Shown here piece after piece: positions 50,365 to 61,200 of a stretch of 64,000 nt of DNA (its first letter is position 1; every line of letters starts with the position of its first letter). Position numbers and translations under genes: made by a program. Source of the stretch: Streptomyces coeruleorubidus. Its GTDB lineage: Bacteria; Actinomycetota; Actinomycetes; Streptomycetales; Streptomycetaceae. The notes beneath the pieces were generated by a model, which had not been told where the DNA came from, ran no database searches, and saw nothing but the letters and a program-made list of their open reading frames with translations. The stretch covers positions 2,790,001 to 2,854,000 of the forward strand of contig NZ_CP118527.1 in assembly GCF_028885415.1 (NCBI RefSeq), read 5' to 3'.

Positions 50365-50742
50365 ATGAACGATCACACACCGCAGGCCCCGCCCTCTCCC
50401 GACCTGTGGGCCGCCGTCGAGACTCTCTGGGAGTGGCTCGGCTCCAACCGCCCGATCGAGGGCCGCGAGGGCGTGCTGCTGCGCATTCTGAAGCTGTCCG
50501 AGGAGGTCGGGGAGGTCGCCGAGGCGGTGATCGGCGCGACCGGCCAGAACCCGCGCAAGGGCGTCACCCACACCTGGGACGACGTGCAGTCGGAACTGTG
50601 CGACGTGGCCATCACGGCCCTGGTCGCCCTGCGCTCGCTCACGCCCGACTCGCGTGAGGTGTTCGCACAGCACCTGGAGCGGGTGACGCGACGGTCCTCG
50701 GGACGATCGGCACAAGCGGACGTGCCGCGTCCGTCGCTCTGA
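50365..50742 (+). CDS. MazG-like nucleotide pyrophosphohydrolase-family protein
   Basis: A 125-residue all-alpha NTP-PPase-like protein. LRILKLSEEVGEVAEAVIG carries the EExxE metal motif, and DDVQSELCDVAITALV the second (E-x-x-D) motif, both intact. Single-domain MazG-like proteins hydrolyse non-canonical NTPs. The final 20 residues are a Ser/Arg tail. ATG 50365 (MNDHTPQ) is chosen over 50347; no SD is visible. 48 bp after the doxX-like gene, possibly cotranscribed. Confidence 0.88.
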   Translation: MNDHTPQAPPSPDLWAAVETLWEWLGSNRPIEGREGVLLRILKLSEEVGEVAEAVIGATGQNPRKGVTHTWDDVQSELCDVAITALVALRSLTPDSREVFAQHLERVTRRSSGRSAQADVPRPSL

Positions 50743-50846
50743 CCATCGAATAACGAACAAGAGCCCGTTCACTTTTCCCCGTCGGGTTACGCTGCGGTGA
50801 AAAGCGCCGAGCGGCCGACCCTGGCCCAACCAGGTTGAGGAGTCCG

Positions 50847-52289
50847 GTGACGGGGGTGGAGTGGCGGTTTCGTGCCGTGGTGGTCGCGCATGCCGTGTCG
50901 GCGTACGGGACCTATCTGAATCTCATCGCGCTCAGCCTGTTCTCGTACGAGGTCACGGGCACCGCCCTGGGCGTGGGCATCGTGATGGCCGTACGGCTGC
51001 TGTCCGGTGTCACGGCGGGCCTGGCCGCCGGGGTGCTGACCGCAAGGGTCACGCGCCGGACCGTCATGGTGGTCACGGACCTCGCCCAGGCCCTCGCCAT
51101 GGTCGTGCTCGCGCTCCGGGCGTCGGACACGCCGCTGTGGGTGCTGCTCGAGGCGGTGGTCGTGCTGGGCGCGGGCAACACGTTCTTCAACGTCGCCCTG
51201 CGCAGCGCGGTGCCGGTCATGGTCGGGCAGGACGAGCGCGCTCGGGCGAACGGCGTGCTGGTCACGGCCCGTTCCGTCGCCACGGTGCTGGGTTTCGCGT
51301 CGGCCGCGCCGGTGATCGCCCTCGGCGGTTTCGGTGTCGCGTTCGCCGTGAACGCCGCGAGCTTCGCGGTGTCGGCCGCGGCCGTGCTGGTGCTCCGGCC
51401 GCGCACGGACGACGACCCGGTGGGCGACCCGCCCGAGGTGCTCCCGGAGCAGGGCGGCACCGGCTCCTCGGGGGGCCGTCTCGGGCGGCTGCGGCTCCGG
51501 GTGGCGGGCCTCGCCGGAGCGTTGCTCGGCATGATCGCGCTGCGAGGTCTGGACGCGCTGGCGTCCGCGTCGCACAACGTCGCGCTGCCGCTGGCGGCGC
51601 ACGCGGCCGAACCGTCCGGTCCGGCGGTGTTCATGACCCGGTTCTGGTCGGCGTGGGCCGTGGGCACCCTGCTCGCCCACCAGGTCCTCAAACGCCGGTC
51701 GCACGGCACGTCCTGGGGCGAGCGCGCGTTCGCGGTGGGCACCTGCGCGATGTCGTTCTGTTTCGTGGCGGCGTTCACCGGGCTGCCCGCCCCGGCCCTG
51801 ATGGCGGCGGCCGTGGCGGCGGGGTTCGCGGACGGCTGGACCGAGATCGTCTACACCTCGCGCCTCCAGGCGGCCCCCGACCGGCAGCGCAGCCGCCTGT
51901 TCGGCCTGTCCGCCACCGCCGAGCAGTCCGGATTCGCCCTGGGCACGATGGCCGCGGCGGCCGCCCTGGAGGTCCTGCCCGCCCTGGCCGTCGTGGGCGT
52001 CTTCCATGGGGCGGCGGTGTGCGGGGCGCTGGCGCTGCTGCTGCTCACGGCGGGCCGGCGCGGCACGGGCCGGCCGGGCCCGGCCGGCGGCGACACCCAC
52101 TCGCCCGCCGCTGAGAACCACCAACCCACAGGCGACAACCGCCCACCCACCGGTGGCGACCACCCGTCAGCCGGCGAGAACCACTCGCCCGTCGGCGAGA
52201 ACCGCTCAGATCATTCGCCAGCCGGCGAAGAAAAGGGAGAAGACGCGCATGGAACGTCCACGGGGGCAAGCCAGTTGCCGGGGTCCTGA
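50847..52289 (+). CDS. MFS exporter coupled to the PKS-NRPS gene, with repetitive C-terminal tail
   Basis: A 480-residue major facilitator of the DHA3 (macrolide efflux/enterobactin exporter-like) type: a long first transmembrane bundle (about 8-180), then RLRLRVAGLAGALLGMIALRGLDALA and the second bundle to about 400. The tail (about 418-462) is cytosolic and built from near-repeats such as PTGDNRP, PTGGDHP, SAGENHS and PVGENRS. GTG 50847 follows GAGGAG (50837-50842). The 3' end overlaps the PKS-NRPS start by 41 nt, so the two are probably cotranscribed and coupled; it likely exports the product or confers self-resistance. Confidence 0.88.
   Translation: MTGVEWRFRAVVVAHAVSAYGTYLNLIALSLFSYEVTGTALGVGIVMAVRLLSGVTAGLAAGVLTARVTRRTVMVVTDLAQALAMVVLALRASDTPLWVLLEAVVVLGAGNTFFNVALRSAVPVMVGQDERARANGVLVTARSVATVLGFASAAPVIALGGFGVAFAVNAASFAVSAAAVLVLRPRTDDDPVGDPPEVLPEQGGTGSSGGRLGRLRLRVAGLAGALLGMIALRGLDALASASHNVALPLAAHAAEPSGPAVFMTRFWSAWAVGTLLAHQVLKRRSHGTSWGERAFAVGTCAMSFCFVAAFTGLPAPALMAAAVAAGFADGWTEIVYTSRLQAAPDRQRSRLFGLSATAEQSGFALGTMAAAAALEVLPALAVVGVFHGAAVCGALALLLLTAGRRGTGRPGPAGGDTHSPAAENHQPTGDNRPPTGGDHPSAGENHSPVGENRSDHSPAGEEKGEDAHGTSTGASQLPGS
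52101..52230 (+). repeat. Degenerate 21-bp coding repeats in the exporter tail
   Basis: About six near-copies of a 7-codon unit of the form (P/S)-x-(G/E)-(E/D)-(N/D)-(H/R)-x encode the hydrophilic C terminus. They lie just before the PKS-NRPS RBS (AAGGGAGA). Copy-number variation among strains would be expected. Confidence 0.6.
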
Positions 52290-55200
52290 GCCCGAACGCA
52301 CGGAGGGCGATCCGGTCGACGCCGTGCGGGCGCTGCTGGGCGCCGCCCGGTCCGCTCCCGGCTCAGCCGTCGTCACCCTCGCCGCCGACGGCACGACGAG
52401 CTCACGGTCGTATCCCGAACTGCTGGACTCGGCCCGCCGTATGTTCACCGGCCTGCGGGCGCACGGACTGCGGCGCGGCGACACGGTGGTGCTGTGCGGG
52501 CTGCCACTGGCCGAGTTCTTCCCCGCTTTCTGGGCCTGTGTGCTCGGCGGTGCCTTACCCGTGGCCATCGCCGAGCACCCCGCGCCGGGCTCCCCGGCCT
52601 TCGAACGCCTGCGGCAGGCCTGCGCGTTGCTCGACCAGCCGCTGGTACTGACCGACGCACCCGGCGCGGCTGCCCTCGCCCACACCACGCCCGCCATGCG
52701 GGTCGCCCTGGCGCGAGAGTGTCTCGCGGCGCCGCCCGCGGACGGCCTCGTCGAGCCGGAACCGTCCGACACGGCCCTGCTGATGCTGTCCTCCGGCAGC
52801 ACCGGCGTCCCGAAGGCCGCCCGGCTGACGCACGCCGGGCTCGCGGACTTCGCGGCGAGCAGCCGGCGGGTCCTGGACGTGCGGCCGGACGACACGATGG
52901 TGAACTGGCTGCCCGTCGACCACAGCGGCGCCTTCCTCCTCTACCACCTGCTCGCGGTCTTCACCGGCTGCACCAACGTCCACGCGCCCACCGAGCACGT
53001 GCTCGCCGACCCGCTGCGCTGGCTCGACCTCCTCCACGAACACCGGGCGCGACACGGCTGGGCACCGACGTTCGCCTACCGGCTGGTCTCGGACGCGCTC
53101 GCCGAGCGGGCCGACCGCTCCTGGGACCTGAGCGGCCTCAAGTCGCTGGTGTGCGGGGGCGAGCGGGTCGTACTGCCGGTGCTGCGCCGCTTCCTCGACG
53201 CGACGGCCCCGTACGGCGTGCGCGAGGAGCACATCGCCCCGGTGTGGGGCATGGCCGAGACGGTCACGGCCGTCACCTACGGCCGGCTGGACCGGCCGGG
53301 CACCGTGCACCGCCTGCTCAAGAACAGCCTGGGCGGCGACCTGGTCCGGGCCGGCGAGGACACCCCGGACGCCGACTGTGTCACCTTCGTGGCCTCCGGC
53401 TCGCCCGCGCACGGCGTCACCCTGCGCATCGTCGACGACCGCGGCGACCTCGCCCCGCCGGGCCGCATCGGCAGGCTCCAGGTCCACTCGGCCGCGCGGC
53501 TCACCCCCGGCTACGTGAACAACCCCGAGGCGGACGCCGCGGCCTACCCGGCCGGAGGCGACTGGTTCGACACCGGCGATCTGGCCTTTCTCCACGACGG
53601 CCAGGTCGTCATCACGGGCCGCCGCAAGGACGTGATCATCCTCAACGGCCACAACGTGTACTGCCACGAGGTGGAGGAGACCGCCACCGCGGTCGAGGGC
53701 GTCCGGCAGGGCGAGGTCGCCGCCTGCGGCATCCCGCACCCGGAGCGGGGCACGGAGGACCTCGCCGTGTTCTTCGTCAGCCGCGGCGCCGCCGAGGACA
53801 TACGTATCGCCGCGGAGGTGAAGGCGGCGCTGTACACCCGCCTCAGGCTCACCGCCGCGTACGTCCTGCCCGTCCCGCTGGGCGAGTTCCCGCGGACGCC
53901 GGCGGGCAAGGTGCGCCGCGCCGAACTCCAGAACCGCCTGGTCACCGGTGGCTTCGGCGCCGCGCCGACCGCGGCACCGGATGCCCGGGCGGACGCGGAC
54001 GCCGTGACCCGGGCCGTCCAGGAGGAACTGAGCGCCGTGCTGGGCCGTCCGGCCGACGCGGATATGCCGTTCTACGAGCTCGGCCTGACGTCCGTACTGC
54101 TGGTGCGCCTGCGGAACCGGCTGGCGGAACGCCTCGGGACGCCGATCGCCCAGACCGCGTTCTTCGAACACCCGACGGGCACGGCCCTCGCGGCACACCT
54201 GGCGAGCGGGGCGACGGCTGCGGCCGGGTTTGAGGCGGGGGTCGGATTTGAGGCGGAGGCCGGGCCCGAGGCGGAGGCCGGGCCCGACGCCGCGGTCAGT
54301 CCCGAGGCTGGGACCCAGCCCAACCCTGCGGTCCAGCCCGACCCTGCCATCCAGCCCAACACCGCCGTCCAGCCAGACCCTGCCATCCAGCCCGAGGAAA
54401 TCACCGGCGAGAGCACCACCGCCGACTCCCCCGAACACCACGTCGCCGTCATAGGACTGTCTCTGCGCTTCCCCGGCGCGAACTCGGTCGAGGAGTTCTG
54501 GACCAATCTCCGGGACGGCGTCGACAGCGTCCGGGTCTTCGGGGAGCAGGAGCTCGCGGCGGCGGGCCTGTCGCCGGAACAGCGCCGCGCGCCCGGCCTC
54601 GTGCCCGCCGCCGGGATCCTCGACGGCGTGGAGGAGTTCGACGGGGACTTCTTCGGGATGAGCCCCAAGGAGGCCGGACTGACGCATCCCGCGCACCGGC
54701 TGTTCCTGGAGTGCTGCCACCAGGCCCTGGAGGACGGCGGCCACGCGGCGACCGCGCCCGGCGTCCGGGTGGGGGTGTTCGCCGGGTCGGGCATGAACCT
54801 CTACGACCACCAGCAGCAGCCCGCGACCGGCTCACCGTACGACCCGTCGGACCCGGCCGCCGGCATGCAGTCGGCCATCGGCCAGGAGCCGGACTTCCTC
54901 GCCACCCGCGTCGCCTACCGGCTCGGCCTCACCGGACCGGCGATCGGTGTGCAGACGGCGTGTTCCACGTCCCTGGTCGCGGTGCACCTCGCGGTGCAGG
55001 CGCTGATCACCGGGGAGACGGACCTGGCGCTGGCGGGCGCCGCGGCCGTGCATCTGCCGCAGGAGACCGGCTATCACAGCCACCCCGGGTCGATCCTGTC
55101 CCCCACCGGACGCTGCCGCGCCTTCGACGCGGAGGCCGACGGCACCGTCGGCGGCAACGGCGTGGCCGCCGTCCTGCTCAAGCGCCTCGACCGGGCGCTG

Positions 55201-58200
55201 GCCGACGGCGACACCGTGCACGCGGTGATCCTGGGCTCCGCCGTGAACAACGACGGCGCCGCCAAGGTCGGCTTCAGCGCTCCCGGTGTCGAGGGACAGG
55301 CCGAGGTCGTACGCCAGGCGCTGCGCAGGGCACAGGTGCCCGCGGAGACGATCTCGTACGTGGAGGCGCACGGCACCGGAACGCGCCTCGGCGATCCGGT
55401 GGAACTCACGGCGCTGGCACGGGCCCTCGGCGAGCACGCGGGTCGCCCCGCCTCCTGCGTGGTCGGCTCGGTGAAGCCGAACATCGGGCATCTCGACAGC
55501 TGCGCCGGAATGGCCGGGCTCATCAAGACGGTCCTCATGCTGCGCAACCGCACCCTGGTGCCGACACCGCACCTCACCCGGCCGAACCCCGAACTGCCCT
55601 TGTCCGACGGCCTGTTGACACTCGCCACGGAACTGCGGCCGTGGCAGGTGCCGGACGGTGTGCCCCGCCGGGCCGGGGTCAGCGCGCTCGGCGTCGGCGG
55701 CACCAACGCCCATGTGGTGCTGGAGGAGGCCCCGCCCGTACGCCCTCGCCCCGCCCCCGAACTGCCCGTCCTCGTGCCCGTGTCGGCCCGCGACCCCGAG
55801 GCCCTGGACGAGCTCACGGCCGGGCTTCGCGACCGGCTGCTGGCCCGGCCCGGCCTCCCGGCCGCCGACGTGGCCGCCACCCTGGCCCTCGGCAGGCCGC
55901 ACCGCGTGGCCCGCACCGCCGTGGCCGGCCGCACGGCAGGCGAACTCGCCCGCGCGCTGGAGGAACAGCACCACGTCACGTCCTCCCCTCTCGGCCCGGT
56001 CGCCTTCGCGTTCGCGGGCCAGGGCAGTGCGCGTCGCGGCATGGCGAACGGCCTGTACGCCGCGCACCCGGCCGCACGGGCCACGCTCGACCGGTGCGAG
56101 GAGATCTACGCCCAGGAGTTCGGCGGCAGCCTGCTCGCGCGGCTGCTGACCGCCCCCGCCCCCGCTCTCGCTCTCGCTCTCGCCGACCGTCCCGCGGACG
56201 ACGAGATCTGGCCCACCGAGACCGCGCAGGCCGCCCTGTTCGCCCATCAGGCGGCACTGGCGGACGCCTGGCGGGCGGCCGGGATACGCCCCGGCCTCCT
56301 GCTCGGCCACAGCGTCGGCGAGTACGCCGCCCTGTACGCGGCCGGTGCCCTGACCCTGGAGGACGGGCTGCGGCTCACCGCCTGGCGCGGGCGACTGATG
56401 CAGACCCGCTGCCCGGCCGGGGGCATGCTCGCCGTCCGGACCGACCAGGCCACCGCGCGGCGCATCGCGCAGGCCGCCGGTGCGGAGCTCGCCGCGGTCA
56501 ACGGCCCGCACGCCCACGTGCTCTCGGGCCCGCCGCAGGCCCTGAAGGAGGCTGCGGCACTGCTCGACCATGAGGGCCTGCGGTGGCGTGCGCTGCCGGT
56601 CGACCGGGCGTTCCACTCCGCCGAGATCGACAGCGCCCTGGACGAGTTCAGGACCCGTGCGCGTGGCGTGACGTACCGTCCGCTGCACACCCCGCTGGTG
56701 ACCACGGCCGACGGTGAACTGCGCCCGGCGGGCTGGACCGCCGACGTGGAGTACCTCTGCCGGCAGGCCCGGCACCCGGTCCGCTTCGACCTCGCCATGG
56801 GCACGGCCGTCGAGCAGGGCTGCCGGGACTTCGTGGAGATCGGCGCCGGGCGGACCCTCACCGGCCTCGGCCGGCACTGCGTACCCGACAGCCGCTGGCT
56901 GAGCGGGCAGGGCGAAGGGGACGGGGCGGCCGAGCAGGCGCATGGGTTCCTGACGGCGCTCGGCTCGCTGTACGGCAGGGGCGCGGACCTGGACTGGGAG
57001 GCGCTGACCGGGGACGGGGGCCGGGTGCGGCTTCCGGGGCATCCGCTGCGACGGCGTACGGTGCCGTACCAGGCCGTGACGCCGGCCGCGGCTCCTGACC
57101 TGCCCGTACCGGACGGTGAAGTCATCGGTGCCGTCCGGCAGTTGACGGCCGACAAGCTCGGCCGCCCGATCGCCGACGTCACACCGGACAGCTCGTTCTT
57201 CGAACTGGGCGCGGACTCGCTGTCCCTGATGAGCATGACGACGGAGCTGGAGCAGCGGTACGGCGTCCGGGTCCCGGTCCGGGAGGTGTTCGACTCGGCC
57301 GACACACCGCGGAGGCTGGCGGAACGGGTCGGGCGGTTGCGCGAAGACGTGCCGGTGATCCAGGAACCGGTGGTCGAGCAGCCGGCGGCGCCTGCCGCTC
57401 CTCCGGAATCACCGGAGGAGCTGCCGGAATCACCCGAAGGGCTGCACGCCCTGTTCGGTCAGCAGCTACGGCTGGCGGAGCAACTCGTCGACCAGGTGGG
57501 CGAGATGATCTCCCGCCAACTGGACGTGCTCGCGACGACCGGCACCACGACGGCACCGCCCACTCCGGCACGGACGCCGGCACCCCTTGTCCCCCGGCCC
57601 GCTCCCACGCCCACCCCCTCCAACCCGCCCCCTGCCGCCTTCGACTTCAGCCTCTACTTCTTCGGCGACTACCCCCAGGACACCGACCACGACAAATACG
57701 GCCTGATCATGGCCGCCGCGGACTTCGCCGACCAGCACGGCTTCCACGCCCTGTGGTTCCCCGAGCGGCACTTCAACTCCTTCGGCGCGCTCTTCCCCAA
57801 CCCCTCCGTGCTGGCCGCGGCCCTCGCCGCCCGGACCAGCCGGATCCGGCTGCACGCCGGTTCCGTGGTGCTGCCGCTGCACCATCCCGCCCGGGTCGCG
57901 GAGGAGTGGTCGGTGGTCGACAACATCTCCGGCGGCCGGACGGGCCTGTGCTTCGCGAGCGGCTGGCACGCGACCGACTTCGCGCTCGCGCCGCAGCACT
58001 TCGGCCGGCACCGCGAGGTGATGTACGAGCACCTGGCGACCGTACGGGACCTCTGGGCGGGACAGCCGGTGCAGACGACGGCGGGCGACGGCACCCCCGT
58101 CGAGATCCGCCTGCACCCCCGCCCCGTACAGGAACGGCCGCCGATGTACGTGGCCGTCGTGGGCAATCCGGACAGCTACCGCCGGGCGGCCGCCGAGGAC

Positions 58201-61200
58201 CTCGGTGTGGTCACCAACCTGATGACGCAGACGGTGGAGCAACTGGCCGAGAACATCGCGCTGTACCGGCGCTGCCGTGCCGAGCACGGTCTCGACCCGG
58301 CGGCCGGGCGGGTCGTGGTGCTGGTGCACACGTACCTGGAGGACGACTCGGAGCGGGCGCGGGCCGAGGCGTACCGGCCTTTCCTGTCGTATCTGCGCTC
58401 CTCGCTCTCCCTCTTCGACCAGGTCACCAACAGTCTCGGTTTCCAGGTGGACCTGGAGAACACGCCCGAGGAGGACGTGGAGTTCCTTCTCGGTCGCGCC
58501 TACGAGCGCTACTGCGACTCCCGCGCGCTGATCGGCGACGAGCACACGGCCGCGGAGACCGTACGGCGTCTGCGGGAGGCCGGTGCGGACGAGATCGCCT
58601 GCTTCGTGGACTTCGGCGTACCGAAGGAGAAGGTGCTGGCGGCGCTGCCGGTACTGGACCGGCTCCGCAGGGCGGCTCCCGGGACGAAGCCTCCGGCACC
58701 CTCAGCGCCCCGCCGGGCGCCGCTCACCCCCGCCCAGCGCCGTATCTGGTTCCTGGAGCAACTGCACCCGGGTACCGCCATGTACCACGAGCCCAAGGCG
58801 ATCCGGCTGGAAGGCCCGCTGGACGTCCCGGCCCTGCGCTGGGCGCTGGACCGGGTCACGGACCGGCACCCGGCGCTGCGCACGGTCTTCGGTGACACGG
58901 CCGGTGTCCCGTACCAGGAGATCCTCGACCGTATGCCGCTCGACTGCCCGGTGGAGGACCACACGGGTTCGACCGAGGAGGAGGCCCTGCGGTCGGCACT
59001 CGCGGACGACCACGGACTCGACCTCGCCACGGGTCCTCTGGTCGCGGCCCGCCTGCTCCGCCTGTCCCCGGACCGCCACCTGCTCTTCCTCCTGGCCCAC
59101 CACATCGTCTTCGACTCCTCCTCCACGGCCGTGCTGGCCCGTGACCTGGCCGCGTACTACCGCGCCCGGCGGGGCGGCAGTGCGGGCTCGGAGCCGCCGC
59201 CCCTGCCCGAACTGCCGGCGGCACCCGAGGCAGACCCCGCGTCTGTGGACTTCTGGCGGCAGCGCCTCGGCGACGCGCCGGAGCTGACCCTGCCCACCGA
59301 CCGCCCCCGCCCGCCGGTCAGGACGGGAGCGGGTGCGAGCCTCACGCACGCCCTGGACGCGGAACTCGTCAGGGACCTGCGGAAGTTCGCCGCCGGGCAC
59401 CGCGCCACCCTCTTCATGACACTGACCGGCGCGATCGGCGCGGTCCTGGGCCGTTTCAGCGGGCAACGGGACGTGGTGATCGGCACCGCGGTGGCGGCCC
59501 GCCCCGCGGGCGCGGAGGACCACGTGGGCCTGTTCCTCGACACCGTGCCGCTGCGCCTGGACCTGACCGGTGAGCCGGACTTCCCGACGCTGCTGCACCG
59601 GGTCCGGGAGAGCAGCACGTCGGCGTACGAACACCGCGGCGTCCCCTTCGACGAGTTGGTGGGCGCGCTCAACCCGCGTCGTGACCCGGGCCGCAATCCG
59701 CTGTTCCAGGTGATGGTGGAGTACGAGAACGAGGGCGAGGCCCTCTTCGACCCGCCCCGTCTGACGGCCACGCTGCTCGACGTCCCGAGCGCCCGCGCTC
59801 CGTTCGACCTCAGCGTCTACCTCACCCACCACGCGGGCGGCGTCCGCTTCATGGTCGAGTACGACACGGCCCTCTTCGACGAGGCCACGGTGCGCCGCTT
59901 CGTGGGCTACGTCGAACAGGTCCTGCGCCGCGCCCTGGACGCACCGGGCGCGCCGCTCGCGGACCTGACCGCACTCACGGCCGCGGACCGCACGGCCCTG
60001 TCCCACGCGGAGCACCCCGGCGAAGGGCCCCGGGCCACTCTGCACGGCCTGTTCGAGCAGCAGGCCCGCCGCACCCCGGACGCCGTAGCTCTGATCAGCG
60101 GGGAACAACACCTCTCCTACGCGGACGTGGACGCGGCGGCCAACCGCCTCGCCCGGCAGTTGCGCACCCGGGGCGCGGCGCGCGGAGAGCGGGTCGCCGT
60201 ACTCCTGCCGCGAGGTCCGCAGCTGATCACGGCCCTGCTGGCGGTGCTCAAGAGCGGGGCGGCATACCTCCCTCTCGACCCGTCCCTTCCCACTCCGCGT
60301 CTGTCGCTGCTGCTCGACGACGGCACACCCGTACTCCTGCTCACCTCCGGCACCGCGATCGCCGGGCACCCGCGCCTGGCGCCGGAGCTGCCCGTCCTGC
60401 GTGTGGAACAGGCGGACGACACACTGCCGTCCACCCCGCTCACGGACGGAGCCGGCCCGGAGGACCCTGCGTACTGCATCCACACCTCGGGCTCGACGGG
60501 CCGCCCGAAGGGCGTCGTCGTGCCCCACCGCGGCCCGGCGAACCTGGTCCACGGCCATCTGCGCCGCCACCCCGCGCTGCGCACCCTCCAGTGGACGTCA
60601 CCGGCGTTCGACGTCAGCGTGCAGGAGATCTTCACGACGCTGGCCTCGGGAGCCGCGCTCGTCCTCGTCGACGACGCCGTACGGCACGACCCCGCGGCGC
60701 TGGCGCAGGCGGTACGCCACCACCGGGTGCAGCGCATGTTCATGCCCTGCACCCCGCTGAAGTACCTGATGGAGGCCGCCCCCCAGCTGCCCTCCCTGCG
60801 CGAGCTGTTCTCGGCGGGCGAGGCACTCCAGCTCACGCCCGCCTTCCGCCGCTTCCTCGCCACGCACCCGCACTGCGCGCTCTACAACCAGTACGGCCCC
60901 ACGGAGACGTCGATCATCGTCACGTCGCACCGCGTCGACCCGGCCGGCGAGGAGTGGCCCCCGATCGGCACCCCGGTGCCGGGGGCGCGCATCCTGCTGC
61001 TGGACGACTCGGGCCGGCCGGTCCCGGTCGGCGCCGTCGGCGAGATCCATGTGAGCGGCACGCCGGTGGCGCACGGCTACCACAACCGCCCGGCCGAGAC
61101 CGCCGCCGCGTTCCTCGACGACGGCGCGGGCGGGGTGCTGTACCGCACGGGCGACCTGGGCCGCCGGCGCACCGACGGCACGCTGGAGTACCGGGGCCGG

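Noticed and set aside
48238..50829. An 863-codon minus-strand frame reaching beyond the aldo/keto reductase
   Set aside because: Only the part from ATG 49224 matches a family; the upstream part is antisense to doxX and mazG-like genes and has shadow composition.
52555..54810. A 751-codon minus-strand frame inside the PKS-NRPS gene
   Set aside because: Antisense shadow; the plus strand carries clear AL, ACP and KS motifs in order.
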